A stretch of 46,514 bases of DNA from Lachnospiraceae bacterium (GCA_017437065.1 JAFSBX010000137.1:1-46514), one strand, 5' to 3'; numbered from the stretch's first letter, positions 6,511 to 15,684 are shown. Made by a program: numbers and translations. The notes: generated by a model from the sequence alone, not told the origin.

Positions 6511-7436
6511 AGAAAATTGCAACACGAGAAAGTTATGGTAATGCACTTGTGGAATTAGGTGCAGAATATCCGAATTTAGTAGTTTTAGACGCGGATCTTG
6601 CAGCAGCAACCAAGACAGGTATTTTTAAGAAAGCTTATCCGGAACGTCACATTGATTGTGGTATTGCAGAATGTAATATGGTTGGTATTGCAGCAGGTCT
6701 TTCTACAGTAGGAAAGATTCCGTTTGTAAGTTCTTTTGCCATGTTTGCAGCAGGACGTGCTTTTGAACAGGTTCGTAACTCCGTAGGTTATCCGCACTTA
6801 AATGTTAAAATCGGTGCAACTCATGCAGGTATCAGTGTTGGTGAAGATGGTGCAACACATCAGTGTAATGAAGATATTGCATTAATGAGAACTATTCCGG
6901 GAATGGTTGTAATCAATCCGGCAGATGATGTAGAGGCCAGAGCAGCAGTACGCGCAGCAGTAGAACATGATGGTCCGGTATACTTGAGATTTGGACGTGC
7001 AGCAGTGCCTGTAATTAATGACAGACCTGATTATAAATTTGAAATTGGAAAAGGTGTTGTTCTTCGTGAAGGAACAGATATTACTATTGTTGCAACAGGT
7101 ATTTGTGTAGACAGTGCTTTAGGAGCAGCTGAAAAGCTTGCAGCAGATGGCATCAGTGCAGAAGTTATCAATATTCATACAATCAAACCGCTTGATGCAG
7201 AATTAGTAGCGGCATCTGCAAAGAAAACCGGAAAAGTAGTTACTGTAGAAGAACATTCCGTAATCGGTGGTCTTGGAAGTGCAGTTTGTGATGCACTTGC
7301 TGAACTTGCTCCGACTCCGGTGAAAAAGATTGGTATGCAGGATATTTTCGGTGAATCCGGTCCGGCAGCAGCATTGATTGAAAAATACGGTCTTGATGCA
7401 GAAGGCGTATATAAGAGCGTTAAAGAGTTCGTATAA
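6498..7436 (+). CDS. Transketolase, C-terminal subunit
   Basis: This 312-residue protein carries the pyrimidine-binding and C-terminal domains. HIDCGIAECNMVGIAAG holds the catalytic glutamate that activates thiamine, and GATHAGISVGEDGATHQ is the typical following loop. It must pair with the upstream subunit to make a working enzyme. AAAGTGGGGGC precedes the ATG and the genes overlap, so translation is coupled. It is followed by a clear terminator, making the two genes a unit of their own. Confidence 0.95.
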   Translation: MSEVKKIATRESYGNALVELGAEYPNLVVLDADLAAATKTGIFKKAYPERHIDCGIAECNMVGIAAGLSTVGKIPFVSSFAMFAAGRAFEQVRNSVGYPHLNVKIGATHAGISVGEDGATHQCNEDIALMRTIPGMVVINPADDVEARAAVRAAVEHDGPVYLRFGRAAVPVINDRPDYKFEIGKGVVLREGTDITIVATGICVDSALGAAEKLAADGISAEVINIHTIKPLDAELVAASAKKTGKVVTVEEHSVIGGLGSAVCDALAELAPTPVKKIGMQDIFGESGPAAALIEKYGLDAEGVYKSVKEFV

Positions 7437-7458
7437 GATACGAGTCATGCAGGGATAA

Positions 7459-7515
7459 AAATAAGAGAAGTTCAGAAAAAGTAAGTATGGTTTTTCTGGA
7501 TTTCTTTTATTTTTT
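7459..7515 (+). terminator. Terminator after the transketolase pair
   Basis: A 22-nt left arm (7459-7480) pairs with 7491-7512, using G-U pairs and few mismatches, and runs into ATTTTTT. The ends are AAATAAG and TTTTATTT. Confidence 0.7.
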
Positions 7516-7559
7516 AGACTGAATTAGAATGGTATATCATGAGCGGGAGGAGGTAATCA

Positions 7560-8429
7560 ATGGCAGCAGATTTACTACAACTTAAGCAAATTGAAGAAGA
7601 TGGAATCCTATATCATTATACAAAAAGTGCCGGTGTACAGGGCATTCTGGAAAACAACAGCTTTTGGGCAACAAAAAGTGATTTTTTAAATGATCCAAAA
7701 GAGTGTTCTTATTTCATGACAAAAATTAAAACCATATGCCGGGAGCTTTTTAGTGAATTTGAGCAGCAGGACTTTCTGTTAGAAAGCTTGTTCGGAGTCG
7801 AAGAAAAGAAGCCGAAAGAAAAGGAATATTTTGTATTGTCTTTTTCCACCTGTCCTGACAGTATTACACTTTGGTCGGAATTTGGTAGCAAAACAGGGTA
7901 TAATATGGCATTTGAAGGTGACAAAATTATTCAAAAGATTGCCAAGGCAAATGACATTTCTTATCATGGGTATGTAATTTATGAAGAGGAAGCAAAACGA
8001 GAATACATTAAGGACTTACTGTGGAACAAAATTCCGGAACGCCTGAATACTTCTTTTACACAGCTTGTAAAAAACGCAGAAAAGAATCCGAGAGATGACG
8101 TATTTGAAAAAGCATGCCACTATTTTAGGAAATATGCGAATATTTATGCCATGTTTTTCAAGAATGAAGGTTTTCGTGAAGAAAAAGAATACCGATTTCT
8201 ATTTAAAAAGCACCAGAATACGGAAGTACATTTTAGAGAAAAAGATGGATTTTTCATTCCGTATATTGTGATAAATGCGGCAGGAGATGGAGGACTGCTT
8301 CCAATAGAAAGTATCACAGTTGCACCACAAAACCATGTGGATTTGGCAAAGAAGGGAATTGAATATTATTTGAAATATTATGGTTATGATGTAGAAGTCA
8401 GTTTGTCAAATATTAAGCTACGGTATTAA
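7560..8429 (+). CDS. DUF2971 domain protein
   Basis: This 289-residue protein has the DUF2971 opening: YHYTKSAGVQGILENN, then FWATKSDFLNDPKE. Further on it has SFSTCPDSITLWSEFG and FFKNEGFREEKEYRFLF. The family is widespread and lacks a firm function; it is soluble and often found in accessory regions. The ATG follows GGGAGGAGG by 7 bases. It is a single gene between two terminators, so neighbours say nothing about its role. Confidence 0.85.
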   Translation: MAADLLQLKQIEEDGILYHYTKSAGVQGILENNSFWATKSDFLNDPKECSYFMTKIKTICRELFSEFEQQDFLLESLFGVEEKKPKEKEYFVLSFSTCPDSITLWSEFGSKTGYNMAFEGDKIIQKIAKANDISYHGYVIYEEEAKREYIKDLLWNKIPERLNTSFTQLVKNAEKNPRDDVFEKACHYFRKYANIYAMFFKNEGFREEKEYRFLFKKHQNTEVHFREKDGFFIPYIVINAAGDGGLLPIESITVAPQNHVDLAKKGIEYYLKYYGYDVEVSLSNIKLRY

Positions 8430-8433
8430 ATAA

Positions 8434-8469
8434 AAAGGGCAGATGGAAAATGAATTTTGCCTGCCCTTT
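8434..8469 (+). terminator. Convergent terminator
   Basis: AAAGGGCAG (8434-8442) pairs with CTGCCCTTT (8461-8469), with A-rich and T-rich flanks. It serves the DUF2971 gene and the convergent minus-strand gene. Confidence 0.75.
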
Positions 8470-8476
8470 GAATATG

Positions 8477-8965
8477 TTATCGCTTTATCATGTTTTTTAA
8501 ATAAGTTAAACAGTTTTCCCAAGTTCCTTCTGTGAAGCCGGTTTTACAGAGAGTTATGGTCATGTTGCCTTTCAGCAAAAGAACGATTAAATTTTTCGTT
8601 TCAAGAATCTTTTCTACAGAGGTAAAATCAAGATGACGTTCTACTTGTGGTGATACTGTATAGATGTCTTCAGCTATTGTTATTTGTAAAGTAGGGACAA
8701 TCCCTTTATATGTAACCTCCGTTCTTTCCTGTTCCACCTTAACAGCCTTTTTCTGATTTACAAAAGTTAATAAGAATGCCAATGCTGAAATAAAAGAAGC
8801 TATTAAACACAAGACTTCCCCTGTTAATAAATATAAAACAATCGTGATTACAAAAAGAATAGGCATTTCAATCCAATATCGCTTAAACTTATTTCTACAC
8901 CAAGCCTGCATAGATTCTTTTATAACCGCTTCGTTATATTCATATTCATTTACAAATTTATCCAT
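8477..8965 (-). CDS. Membrane protein with YcxB-like C-terminal domain
   Basis: This 162-residue protein has two adjacent membrane spans (about residues 32-50 and 53-70). A C-terminal soluble domain follows, with VERHLDFTSVEKILETKNLIVLLLK, resembling the YcxB-like domain of small Firmicute membrane proteins. The function of the family is unknown. The start has AAAGGGG about 9 bases upstream. The 225-base gap to the divergent rpe gene should contain both promoters; I could not settle on either. Confidence 0.7.
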   Translation of the reverse strand: MDKFVNEYEYNEAVIKESMQAWCRNKFKRYWIEMPILFVITIVLYLLTGEVLCLIASFISALAFLLTFVNQKKAVKVEQERTEVTYKGIVPTLQITIAEDIYTVSPQVERHLDFTSVEKILETKNLIVLLLKGNMTITLCKTGFTEGTWENCLTYLKNMIKR

Positions 8966-9190
8966 TGTAAGTATCCCCTTTTTGAAATTTAGACAATATG
9001 TAATGACACATTGATTTTGAATTTTTAAATTATCAACGTGTTTAACTCCCGTCAGTATACTAACATATAAAGGTATAACATGTAAAGTTATCTGGAGTAT
9101 AGCTCTTCTTGCAATCTGTTGTAAAATTTTGTATGATAATCACGCAAATAAAAATACAAAGCGTGTATAAAACACAGAAAAGAGGAAATT

Positions 9191-9838
9191 ATGATTTTAT
9201 CTCCGTCAATTTTATCTGCAGACTTTACAATATTAGGTGAACAGATAAAACAGGCTGTTGACGCAGGTGCAGAATACATGCACATTGATGTTATGGACGG
9301 CATTTTTGTACCATCTATTTCTTACGGAATGCCGGTTATCTCTTCCATAAGAAAGACAACAGACAAAGTATTTGACGTACATCTTATGATTACCGAGCCG
9401 GAACGTTACATTGAAGAATTTGCAAAATGCGGAGCGGACATTATCACATTCCATGTTGAAGCAACAGAAAAAATAAAAGAAACCATTGATTTAATACATT
9501 CTTTCGGAGTAAAAGCCGGAATTACCATTAAACCGGGAACACCTGTAGAGGCAGTGAAGCCTTATTTGAGTATGGTGGAGATGGTATTGGTGATGACCGT
9601 AGAGCCGGGATTCGGTGGTCAGGCATTTATTCCTGAAACTTTGGATAAAGTAAAAGCAGTCCGAAAAATGATAACGGACGCCGGACTTTCCGTAGATGTA
9701 GAAGTAGACGGCGGCATTCACGCAGGAAATGTCAAAGATGTACTGGAAGCCGGTGCTAACGTAATTGTAGCCGGTTCAGCAGTATTTAAAGGAAATATTG
9801 CTGATAATGTGAAGGCATTGTTACAGGCAGACGTCTAA
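9191..9838 (+). CDS. rpe: Ribulose-phosphate 3-epimerase
   Basis: This 215-residue protein is full length for the family. The TIM-barrel motifs are ILSPSILSADF, YMHIDVMDGIFVP (metal ligands His and Asp), DVHLMITEPERYI, MTVEPGFGGQ and VDVEVDGGIH (second catalytic Asp). It interconverts ribulose-5-phosphate and xylulose-5-phosphate, feeding the transketolase encoded 2 kb upstream, although two unrelated genes lie between. AGAGG 6 bases before the ATG decides the start. Confidence 0.96.
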   Translation: MILSPSILSADFTILGEQIKQAVDAGAEYMHIDVMDGIFVPSISYGMPVISSIRKTTDKVFDVHLMITEPERYIEEFAKCGADIITFHVEATEKIKETIDLIHSFGVKAGITIKPGTPVEAVKPYLSMVEMVLVMTVEPGFGGQAFIPETLDKVKAVRKMITDAGLSVDVEVDGGIHAGNVKDVLEAGANVIVAGSAVFKGNIADNVKALLQADV

Positions 9839-9974
9839 ATTGAAAGATATTGCGATTGAAATACTAAAAAAGAGAACATATCTTTTTTGGAAAATATGAA
9901 GATGAAATCGTATGAATGAACAGTCTTTGGTTGACAGATGCGTGACAGCATAGAAATCAAGAGGTATGGGCATT

Positions 9975-11315
9975 ATGAAATCGAAGTCTATTGATTTAAC
10001 ATCAGGTTCACCGGGAAAGGGACTGCTTTTATTTGCACTTCCTTTAATTCTCGGTAACCTGTTCCAACAGTTTTACAATATGGTGGACACCATCATAGTA
10101 GGAAAATACGTAGGAGAAGATGCACTTGCCGCAGTAGGTGCATCTTATGCGTTGACAACTGTATTTGTAATGATTGCAATTGGTGGTGGTACCGGGGCAT
10201 CTGTTGTTATTTCACAATATCTCGGTGCAAAAGAATACGGAAAAATGAAAACAGCAATTTCGACAGCTATCATCACATTTTTAGGGACAAGCATTTTATT
10301 GGGAATTTTCGGAATTGTTGCAAATAAACAAATTTTACAAGCACTTCATACACCTGAGAATATTATAGGTGACGCAGGATTATATTTGAGAATTTATTTT
10401 GTGGGATTGCCATTTTTGTTCATGTATAACATACTGGCAGCCATTTTTAATGCGTTAGGAGATTCGAAAACATCTTTATATTTCTTAATATTTTCGTCTG
10501 TTTTGAACATCTTTTTAGATATATTTGCTGTTCGCACATTAAAAATGGGTGTCGCAGGAGCAGCCACGGCAACGGTGATTGCACAGGGACTGGCAGCAGT
10601 ATTATCTTTGATTGTGCTACTCAAAAGACTGAAACTATATGACGGAAAATGGGATTACTTTGACACGGAAATATTAAAAAAGATAATAAAAGTAGCCATT
10701 CCGTCCATTATTCAGCAATCCATTGTCTCTGTCGGAATGCTCTTAGTGCAGTCGGTTGTCAATGGTTTCGGCTCTTCCGTACTTGCAGGCTATACTGCAG
10801 GAACCCGTTTGGAATCTATCTGCATTGTACCGATGATCTCCATGGGAAATGCAGTATCCACATTTACAGCACAAAATATCGGAGCAAAACAGATAGAAAG
10901 AGTCAGAAAAGGTTACCGTGCAAGCTACGCAATTATTGCCGTTTTTGCCGTAATTATATGTGCAGTCCTGCTTCTGTTCAGGCAGCCCCTCATTCAAATG
11001 TTTTTGGAAGAAAGTGCAGGTGGTGAAGCTTTTGAAACGGGAGTGGCATATTTGTCATTTATGGCATATTTCTTTATATTTATTGGATTAAAAGCAGTAA
11101 CAGACGGCGTTCTGAGAGGCTCAGGAGATGTGTTTGTGTTCACAACTGCCAATTTAGTAAATTTGGCATTCCGTGTCTCCTTTGCCTTTCTTATGGCACC
11201 TAAAATCGGCGTACAGGCAGTATGGTTTGCAGTCCCAATAGGCTGGCTGGTAAACTATTTTATTTCCGGTATACGCTATCTGTCCGGACAATGGGGCAGA
11301 AAAAAATTAGTATAG
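9975..11315 (+). CDS. MATE family efflux transporter
   Basis: This 446-residue protein has about 12 membrane spans and the usual MATE opening, LTSGSPGKGLLLFALPLIL with LFQQFYNMVDTIIVG. Such proteins export cationic drugs or metabolites using a sodium or proton gradient. The ATG at 9975 has AAGAGG about 10 bases upstream; an in-frame ATG at 9966 abuts that site and is less likely. It stands alone between rpe and the metG T-box. The substrate cannot be told from sequence. Confidence 0.92.
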   Translation: MKSKSIDLTSGSPGKGLLLFALPLILGNLFQQFYNMVDTIIVGKYVGEDALAAVGASYALTTVFVMIAIGGGTGASVVISQYLGAKEYGKMKTAISTAIITFLGTSILLGIFGIVANKQILQALHTPENIIGDAGLYLRIYFVGLPFLFMYNILAAIFNALGDSKTSLYFLIFSSVLNIFLDIFAVRTLKMGVAGAATATVIAQGLAAVLSLIVLLKRLKLYDGKWDYFDTEILKKIIKVAIPSIIQQSIVSVGMLLVQSVVNGFGSSVLAGYTAGTRLESICIVPMISMGNAVSTFTAQNIGAKQIERVRKGYRASYAIIAVFAVIICAVLLLFRQPLIQMFLEESAGGEAFETGVAYLSFMAYFFIFIGLKAVTDGVLRGSGDVFVFTTANLVNLAFRVSFAFLMAPKIGVQAVWFAVPIGWLVNYFISGIRYLSGQWGRKKLV

Positions 11316-11320
11316 TAACA

Positions 11321-11349
11321 TTTACAAAAAGCAAAAATTATGCTACCCT
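11321..11349 (+). promoter_or_regulatory. Candidate promoter for the metG T-box leader
   Basis: TTTACA (11321-11326) is followed after 17 bp by TACCCT (11344-11349), which has TGC in front (extended -10). A small hairpin follows, GCCGAC (11365-11370) with GTCGGC (11388-11393), before the T-box. Confidence 0.45.
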
Positions 11350-11394
11350 AAGAAAAGACTAATCGCCGACAGTCTTAATCATACAAAGTCGGCA

Positions 11395-11746
11395 TTATAG
11401 AAAAACGCAGTGAAGAAGAGAGTAAGTCCGTGGAATCTTTACAGAGAACTTCCCATACAGCGAATAGAAAGGTTGGAACACACAACCCCACATATTCGCC
11501 AATTGCTGAGAGGGAACAAGACAAAACCGACCGAACATGGCTTCCGAGCAGCGCACCGAACCGCCCCCCGGCAAGGCTGCGACAGGTCCGCCTGTTATAG
11601 CGGAAAGATATAAGGTTTCCATAAAATATCAAACAAACCTTGTACCTAATGAGGTTTATTCCGCGAGGAATAAACAAACGGAAGTGGTACCACGTCATCC
11701 AACGTCTTCCTGCATTATACCGATAGTGCAGAAGGACGTTTTTTTA
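11395..11746 (+). promoter_or_regulatory. T-box riboswitch sensing tRNA-Met, upstream of metG
   Basis: The leader has the stem I start GAAGAAGAGAGTAAG (about 11412-11426) and an apical stem with GCGAATA and TATTCGC. The specifier loop reads GAACATGGC, whose ATG (11537-11539) is a methionine codon. A stem III hairpin (GTTTATTCC GCGA GGAATAAAC) is followed by the T-box core GGAAGTGGTACCACG (about 11680-11694). TGGT (11685-11688) can pair with the ACCA end expected of tRNA-Met. The terminator is the imperfect stem 11702-11714 with 11727-11739, followed by seven Ts. Uncharged tRNA-Met should favour the antiterminator and switch on metG. Specifier, tRNA-end site and downstream gene all agree. Confidence 0.93.
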
Positions 11747-11793
11747 TTTTACCAAAAGAGATGTTAAAAATTACCATTCCAAAGCGTAAATTA

Positions 11794-12027
11794 GCATGTT
11801 GCACAAAATTATTTCGGCATTTGTGACTTGTGCAGGATATTAGATTTTCTTAATGTTCTGTTCGTAGCCAGCAATCCGACAGCACGACGCTGTCGGAAGG
11901 CTGAATTGAGGCATGGATGCCGAATTTCAGCCGGTTGCGTCCGTTAACACGAAAATTGCCCAGAACATTTAGAAAATCTTATATCCGGAACTCGGAACAA
12001 AGGACGAAATAATTTTGTGCAACATGC
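11794..12027. repeat. 234-bp element with collinear 67-nt inverted arms
   Basis: The outermost 23 bases (11794-11816) are perfectly complementary to 12005-12027. The inner blocks 11835-11860 and 11961-11986 pair at 24 of 26 positions. Both arms are exactly 67 nt, with about 57 pairs overall. Between them lie two more hairpins: TCCGACAGC / GCTGTCGGA (11875-11897) and GGCTGAA...TTCAGCC (11899-11932). No protein frame of note is inside and I see no obvious target-site duplication. It could be a miniature inverted-repeat element (MITE) inserted in the metG leader, or a structured RNA. It lies after the T-box terminator and 68 bases before the metG start, so it would be in the mRNA. Confidence 0.75.
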
Positions 12028-12095
12028 CCCACAACCTTGAAATGGTATTATTAACACCTCAAGTCGCAAACTATTTTTATTTCAGGAGGAAAAAC

Positions 12096-14063
12096 ATGAA
12101 CAAAGGTAAATATTACATCACCACCGCAATTGCCTACACATCCGGCAAGCCTCACATCGGCAACACCTACGAGGCAGTACTTGCAGACAGCATCGCAAGA
12201 TTCAAAAGAAAAGACGGCTACGACGTATTTTTCCAGACAGGAACAGACGAACACGGCCAGAAAATCGAAATCAAAGCCGAAGAAGCCGGCGTAACCCCAA
12301 AAGAATACGTTGACAAAGTATCCGGCACAATCAAAGACATCTGGGATTTAATGGGCACATCCTATGATAAATTCATCCGTACCACAGATGATTATCATGA
12401 AAAACAGGTACAGAAAATCTTCAAGAAATTATACGACCAGGGAGACATCTACAAAGGTGCATACGAAGGAATGTACTGTACTCCTTGTGAATCCTTCTGG
12501 ACAGACTCCCAGCTTGTAGACGGAAAATGCCCGGACTGCGGCAGAGAAGTAAAACCTGCCAAAGAAGAAGCATATTTCTTCAAAATGAGCAAATATGCAG
12601 ACAAATTAATTGAGCATATTAACACACACCCTGAATTCATTCAGCCGGTATCCCGTAAAAACGAAATGATGAACAACTTCCTTCTTCCGGGATTACAGGA
12701 TTTATGTGTCTCCAGAACTTCCTTTAAATGGGGAATTCCGGTAGATTTTGATGACAGACATGTAGTTTATGTATGGCTGGATGCACTGACAAACTACATT
12801 ACAGGAATCGGTTACGATGCAGACGGAGCAAGCACAGAACAGTACCACAAAAACTGGCCGGCAGATTTACACCTGATTGGTAAAGATATTATCCGTTTCC
12901 ATACACTTTACTGGCCGATTTTCTTAATGGCACTTGGCGAGCCGCTTCCGAAACAGATTTTCGGACATCCGTGGTTATTACAGGGTGACGGCAAGATGAG
13001 TAAATCCAAAGGAAACGTAATTTATGCCGATGATTTGGTAGATTTCTTTGGTGTTGACGCGGTAAGATACTTCGTTCTTCATGAAATGCCGTTTGAAAAT
13101 GACGGTGTCATTACATGGGAATTAATGGTAGAAAGAATGAATTCCGATCTTGCCAACACACTTGGAAACCTTGTAAACAGAACCATTTCCATGAGTAACA
13201 AATATTTTGATGGTGTAGTTGCAGATAAAGGCGTTACAGATACTATGGACGAAGACCTGAAAGCCGTAGTAACAGGTACATTCGAAAAAGTAAGCAAAAA
13301 AATGGATGATTTGCGTGTTGCGGATGCAATCAGTGAAATCTTTACTCTGTTCAAACGCTGCAACAAATACATCGATGAAACAGAGCCATGGGTACTGGCA
13401 AAAGATGAAGCAAAGAAAGATCGTCTTGCAACAGTGCTTTACAACTTAGTAGAAAGCATTACCATCGGTGCGAGTCTTTTAGAGCCGTATATGCCGAATA
13501 CATCTACAAAAATTGCAGAGCAGTTAAATACAGAACTTCGTTCCTTTGAACAGTCCACACAGTTTGGTTTATATCCTTCAGGCAATAAAGTAACCGACAA
13601 ACCGGAAATTTTATTTGCACGTCTGGATGTAAAAGAAGTAACAGAAAAAGCAGAAGCGATGTTTGAAGCAAGAAGAAAAGAAGCCGAAGGAGGAGCAGAA
13701 GAAGTGCCTGAAAACGTAATTGATATTGAAAAGAAACCGGAAATTTCTTACGAAGATTTTGAAAAATTGCAGTTCCAGGTAGGTGAAATCATTGCCTGTG
13801 AAGAAGTAAAGAAATCCAAAAAGCTTTTATGCTCACAGGTGCGTATCGGAAGCGAAGTAAAACAGATTGTTTCCGGTATTAAACAGCATTACAGTGCAGA
13901 GGAAATGGTTGGCAAAAAGGTAATGGTTCTGGTGAACCTTAAACCTGCAACTTTGGCAGGTGTTGTTTCCGAAGGTATGCTTCTTTGTGCAGAAGATGCG
14001 GAAGGAAATTTAGCATTACTTACACCGGAAAAAGAAATGCCGGCAGGAGCAGAAATCTGTTAA
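12096..14063 (+). CDS. metG: Methionyl-tRNA synthetase
   Basis: This 655-residue class I synthetase has the HIGH-type motif PHIGN (His20), a zinc knuckle (CTPCESF and CPDCG, about residues 128-150) and KMSKS at 300-304. A C-terminal tRNA-binding domain is at about 550-655 (FEKLQFQVGEIIACEEVKKSKKLL). It charges tRNA-Met for initiation and elongation. The ATG at 12096 follows CAGGAGG; an upstream in-frame ATG at 12015 lies inside the inverted-repeat element and is rejected. Expression should be governed by the methionine T-box about 350 bases upstream. The long element between leader and gene is unusual. Confidence 0.97.
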   Translation: MNKGKYYITTAIAYTSGKPHIGNTYEAVLADSIARFKRKDGYDVFFQTGTDEHGQKIEIKAEEAGVTPKEYVDKVSGTIKDIWDLMGTSYDKFIRTTDDYHEKQVQKIFKKLYDQGDIYKGAYEGMYCTPCESFWTDSQLVDGKCPDCGREVKPAKEEAYFFKMSKYADKLIEHINTHPEFIQPVSRKNEMMNNFLLPGLQDLCVSRTSFKWGIPVDFDDRHVVYVWLDALTNYITGIGYDADGASTEQYHKNWPADLHLIGKDIIRFHTLYWPIFLMALGEPLPKQIFGHPWLLQGDGKMSKSKGNVIYADDLVDFFGVDAVRYFVLHEMPFENDGVITWELMVERMNSDLANTLGNLVNRTISMSNKYFDGVVADKGVTDTMDEDLKAVVTGTFEKVSKKMDDLRVADAISEIFTLFKRCNKYIDETEPWVLAKDEAKKDRLATVLYNLVESITIGASLLEPYMPNTSTKIAEQLNTELRSFEQSTQFGLYPSGNKVTDKPEILFARLDVKEVTEKAEAMFEARRKEAEGGAEEVPENVIDIEKKPEISYEDFEKLQFQVGEIIACEEVKKSKKLLCSQVRIGSEVKQIVSGIKQHYSAEEMVGKKVMVLVNLKPATLAGVVSEGMLLCAEDAEGNLALLTPEKEMPAGAEIC

Positions 14064-14139
14064 ATTTTTCTTAAATTTCCAAAGAAAAACTGAAATTGCA
14101 TATACAATGCGTGACTAATTATTTGGAGTCATGTATAAT

Positions 14140-14168
14140 GGGTTCATGGTGAAACATGAACCCTTTTT
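14140..14168 (+). terminator. metG terminator
   Basis: GGGTTCATG (14140-14148) pairs with CATGAACCC (14155-14163), followed by TTTTT. Confidence 0.88.
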
Positions 14169-14201
14169 ATGTAATAGAAGGGGTTGGAGGGAGGTTTTTT
14201 T

Positions 14202-15158
14202 ATGGTAAAAAAAGAGGCTTTATATTTTGATTCGAGGGATGGGATAAATAAGATTCATGCGGTTCGGTGGATTCCGGAAGGAGAGCCGAAGGCGGTGCTT
14301 CAGATTGTGCATGGAATGGCAGAATATGTGGGACGTTATGATGAGTTTGCAGTAATGATGGCGGAAAGAGGATTTTTAGTTGTTGGTGAGGATCATCTTG
14401 GACATGGGCTTTCTGTGCCGGAGGATGGTGCGTTTGGTTATTTTTGTGAAAATGATCCGGCTACGGTTGTAGTCAGGGATGTACACAGGCTGAAGAAGCT
14501 GACACAACAGGAGTATCCGGGATTGCCTTATTTTATTATGGGGCATAGTATGGGGTCTTTTATTACCAGAAATTATCTTTGTAAATACGGAACAGGCATT
14601 GACGGTGCGATTATTATGGGAACGGGAATGCAGAAGAAAGCATTGGTAAGCAGTGCGAAAAAAATGGCTGCGGTACAGAAGATAATTCATGGTTCTTCCT
14701 ATGTAAGCACAGTACTTGATAAAGCGGCATTCGGGTTATATAACAAAAAAATCGAAAATCCGAAAACAGATTTCGACTGGCTTAGCAAGGATGAGAAAAA
14801 AGTTGAAGAATATATAAATGATCCGTTTTGTGGGTTTACTTTTACAGTAAATGGTTTCCAGACATTATTTGAATTAATTTGGAGATTATATAAACAGGAA
14901 AATTTAGAAAAAATGCCGAAGGAGCTTCCGGTAATGTTTGCATCGGGAACAGATGATCCGGTAGGTGATTATTTTGAAGGTGTGGAAAGAGCAATAGAAT
15001 CCTTTAAAGAAGTGGGAATGCAGGATATTACCGTGAAAAAATATGAGACGGGACGGCATGAGCTTTTGAATGAGCCTGAATGGAAAGAGATTGCAGAGGA
15101 TATTTATAGCTGGCTTTCAGAAAAACTTGCGGCAGTGGAGGCAGCAGATGAGGAATAA
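14202..15158 (+). CDS. Alpha/beta hydrolase, lysophospholipase / monoacylglycerol lipase type
   Basis: This 318-residue protein has the nucleophile elbow GHSMGSF, an early oxyanion region (QIVHGMAEYVGRYDEFA), DHLGHG, a late acid loop (ASGTDDPVG) and a final histidine in TGRHELLNE. The order is that of the PldB-like family (serine hydrolase_4), which cuts acyl esters of glycerol lipids. It has no signal peptide, so it should act in the cytoplasm. The ATG at 14202 follows GGAGGGAGG by 7 bases. The stop overlaps the start of the next gene, implying a two-gene operon. The exact substrate is unknown. Confidence 0.85.
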   Translation: MVKKEALYFDSRDGINKIHAVRWIPEGEPKAVLQIVHGMAEYVGRYDEFAVMMAERGFLVVGEDHLGHGLSVPEDGAFGYFCENDPATVVVRDVHRLKKLTQQEYPGLPYFIMGHSMGSFITRNYLCKYGTGIDGAIIMGTGMQKKALVSSAKKMAAVQKIIHGSSYVSTVLDKAAFGLYNKKIENPKTDFDWLSKDEKKVEEYINDPFCGFTFTVNGFQTLFELIWRLYKQENLEKMPKELPVMFASGTDDPVGDYFEGVERAIESFKEVGMQDITVKKYETGRHELLNEPEWKEIAEDIYSWLSEKLAAVEAADEE

Positions 15159-15684
15159 AATTGTTACGGCAATTCTTTTTGCAACTTTTATATTGACCAC
15201 GCCCTGTCCGGCGGTACAGGCAGAGCAAATCAGCGTACAGGCAGAAACGATAAATGTTCCATCGGAAGAAACTTTAACGAAAGAGCAGGCTGACCGGATT
15301 GTAAATTATATTATTGAACAGATTGCCTCCGGTGCACTGGATTCCGAAGAGGCAGTAAAAGCTGCAATTGCTGAAGGTGAAGAAAAATTTCAGATTACAC
15401 TTAGCGAGGGTGAAAAGAAAAGTATTATTAAAGTTGTGAATACCATAAATTCATGGGAACTGGATACAGAAGGGTTGGCGGAAAAAGCAAAAGAACTTTA
15501 TGAAGAATATGGAGCAGCACTGTTGGAAAACCCGGAGCAGGCAATTGCAGAAGCAGCTAAAGACGCAGCCAAAGAAGGTGCCGTAGGTTTTTTTGAAGGA
15601 GTAGGTAATTTTTTTGTAAGTATGGGAGCGGGGGTAAAAAACTTTTTTCAAGATGCCGCAAAAAGTTTTTTTGGACTTTTTTAG
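15148..15684 (+). CDS. Small secreted protein of unknown function
   Basis: This 178-residue protein begins with a Sec signal (MRNKIVTAILFATF, then TTPCPAVQA, likely cut after VQA). A helical, acidic middle part follows (TKEQADRIVNYIIEQIASG). The C-terminus is Gly/Ala/Phe-rich and amphipathic (GVGNFFVSMGAGVKNFF, ending FFGLF). The start overlaps the hydrolase stop by 11 bases, with GGAGG upstream. I do not recognise a family. The aromatic, glycine-rich tail could associate with membrane. Coupling to a lipid hydrolase may be meaningful, but this is conjecture. Confidence 0.65.
   Translation: MRNKIVTAILFATFILTTPCPAVQAEQISVQAETINVPSEETLTKEQADRIVNYIIEQIASGALDSEEAVKAAIAEGEEKFQITLSEGEKKSIIKVVNTINSWELDTEGLAEKAKELYEEYGAALLENPEQAIAEAAKDAAKEGAVGFFEGVGNFFVSMGAGVKNFFQDAAKSFFGLF

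Noticed and set aside
11794-12027. Insertion sequence with transposase
   Set aside because: The element is only 234 bp with no transposase frame and no visible target duplication, so only a non-autonomous element or an RNA is possible.
12015-12095. Longer metG start at 12015
   Set aside because: It begins inside the inverted-repeat element. The ATG at 12096 has an ideal ribosome binding site and the correct family N-terminus.
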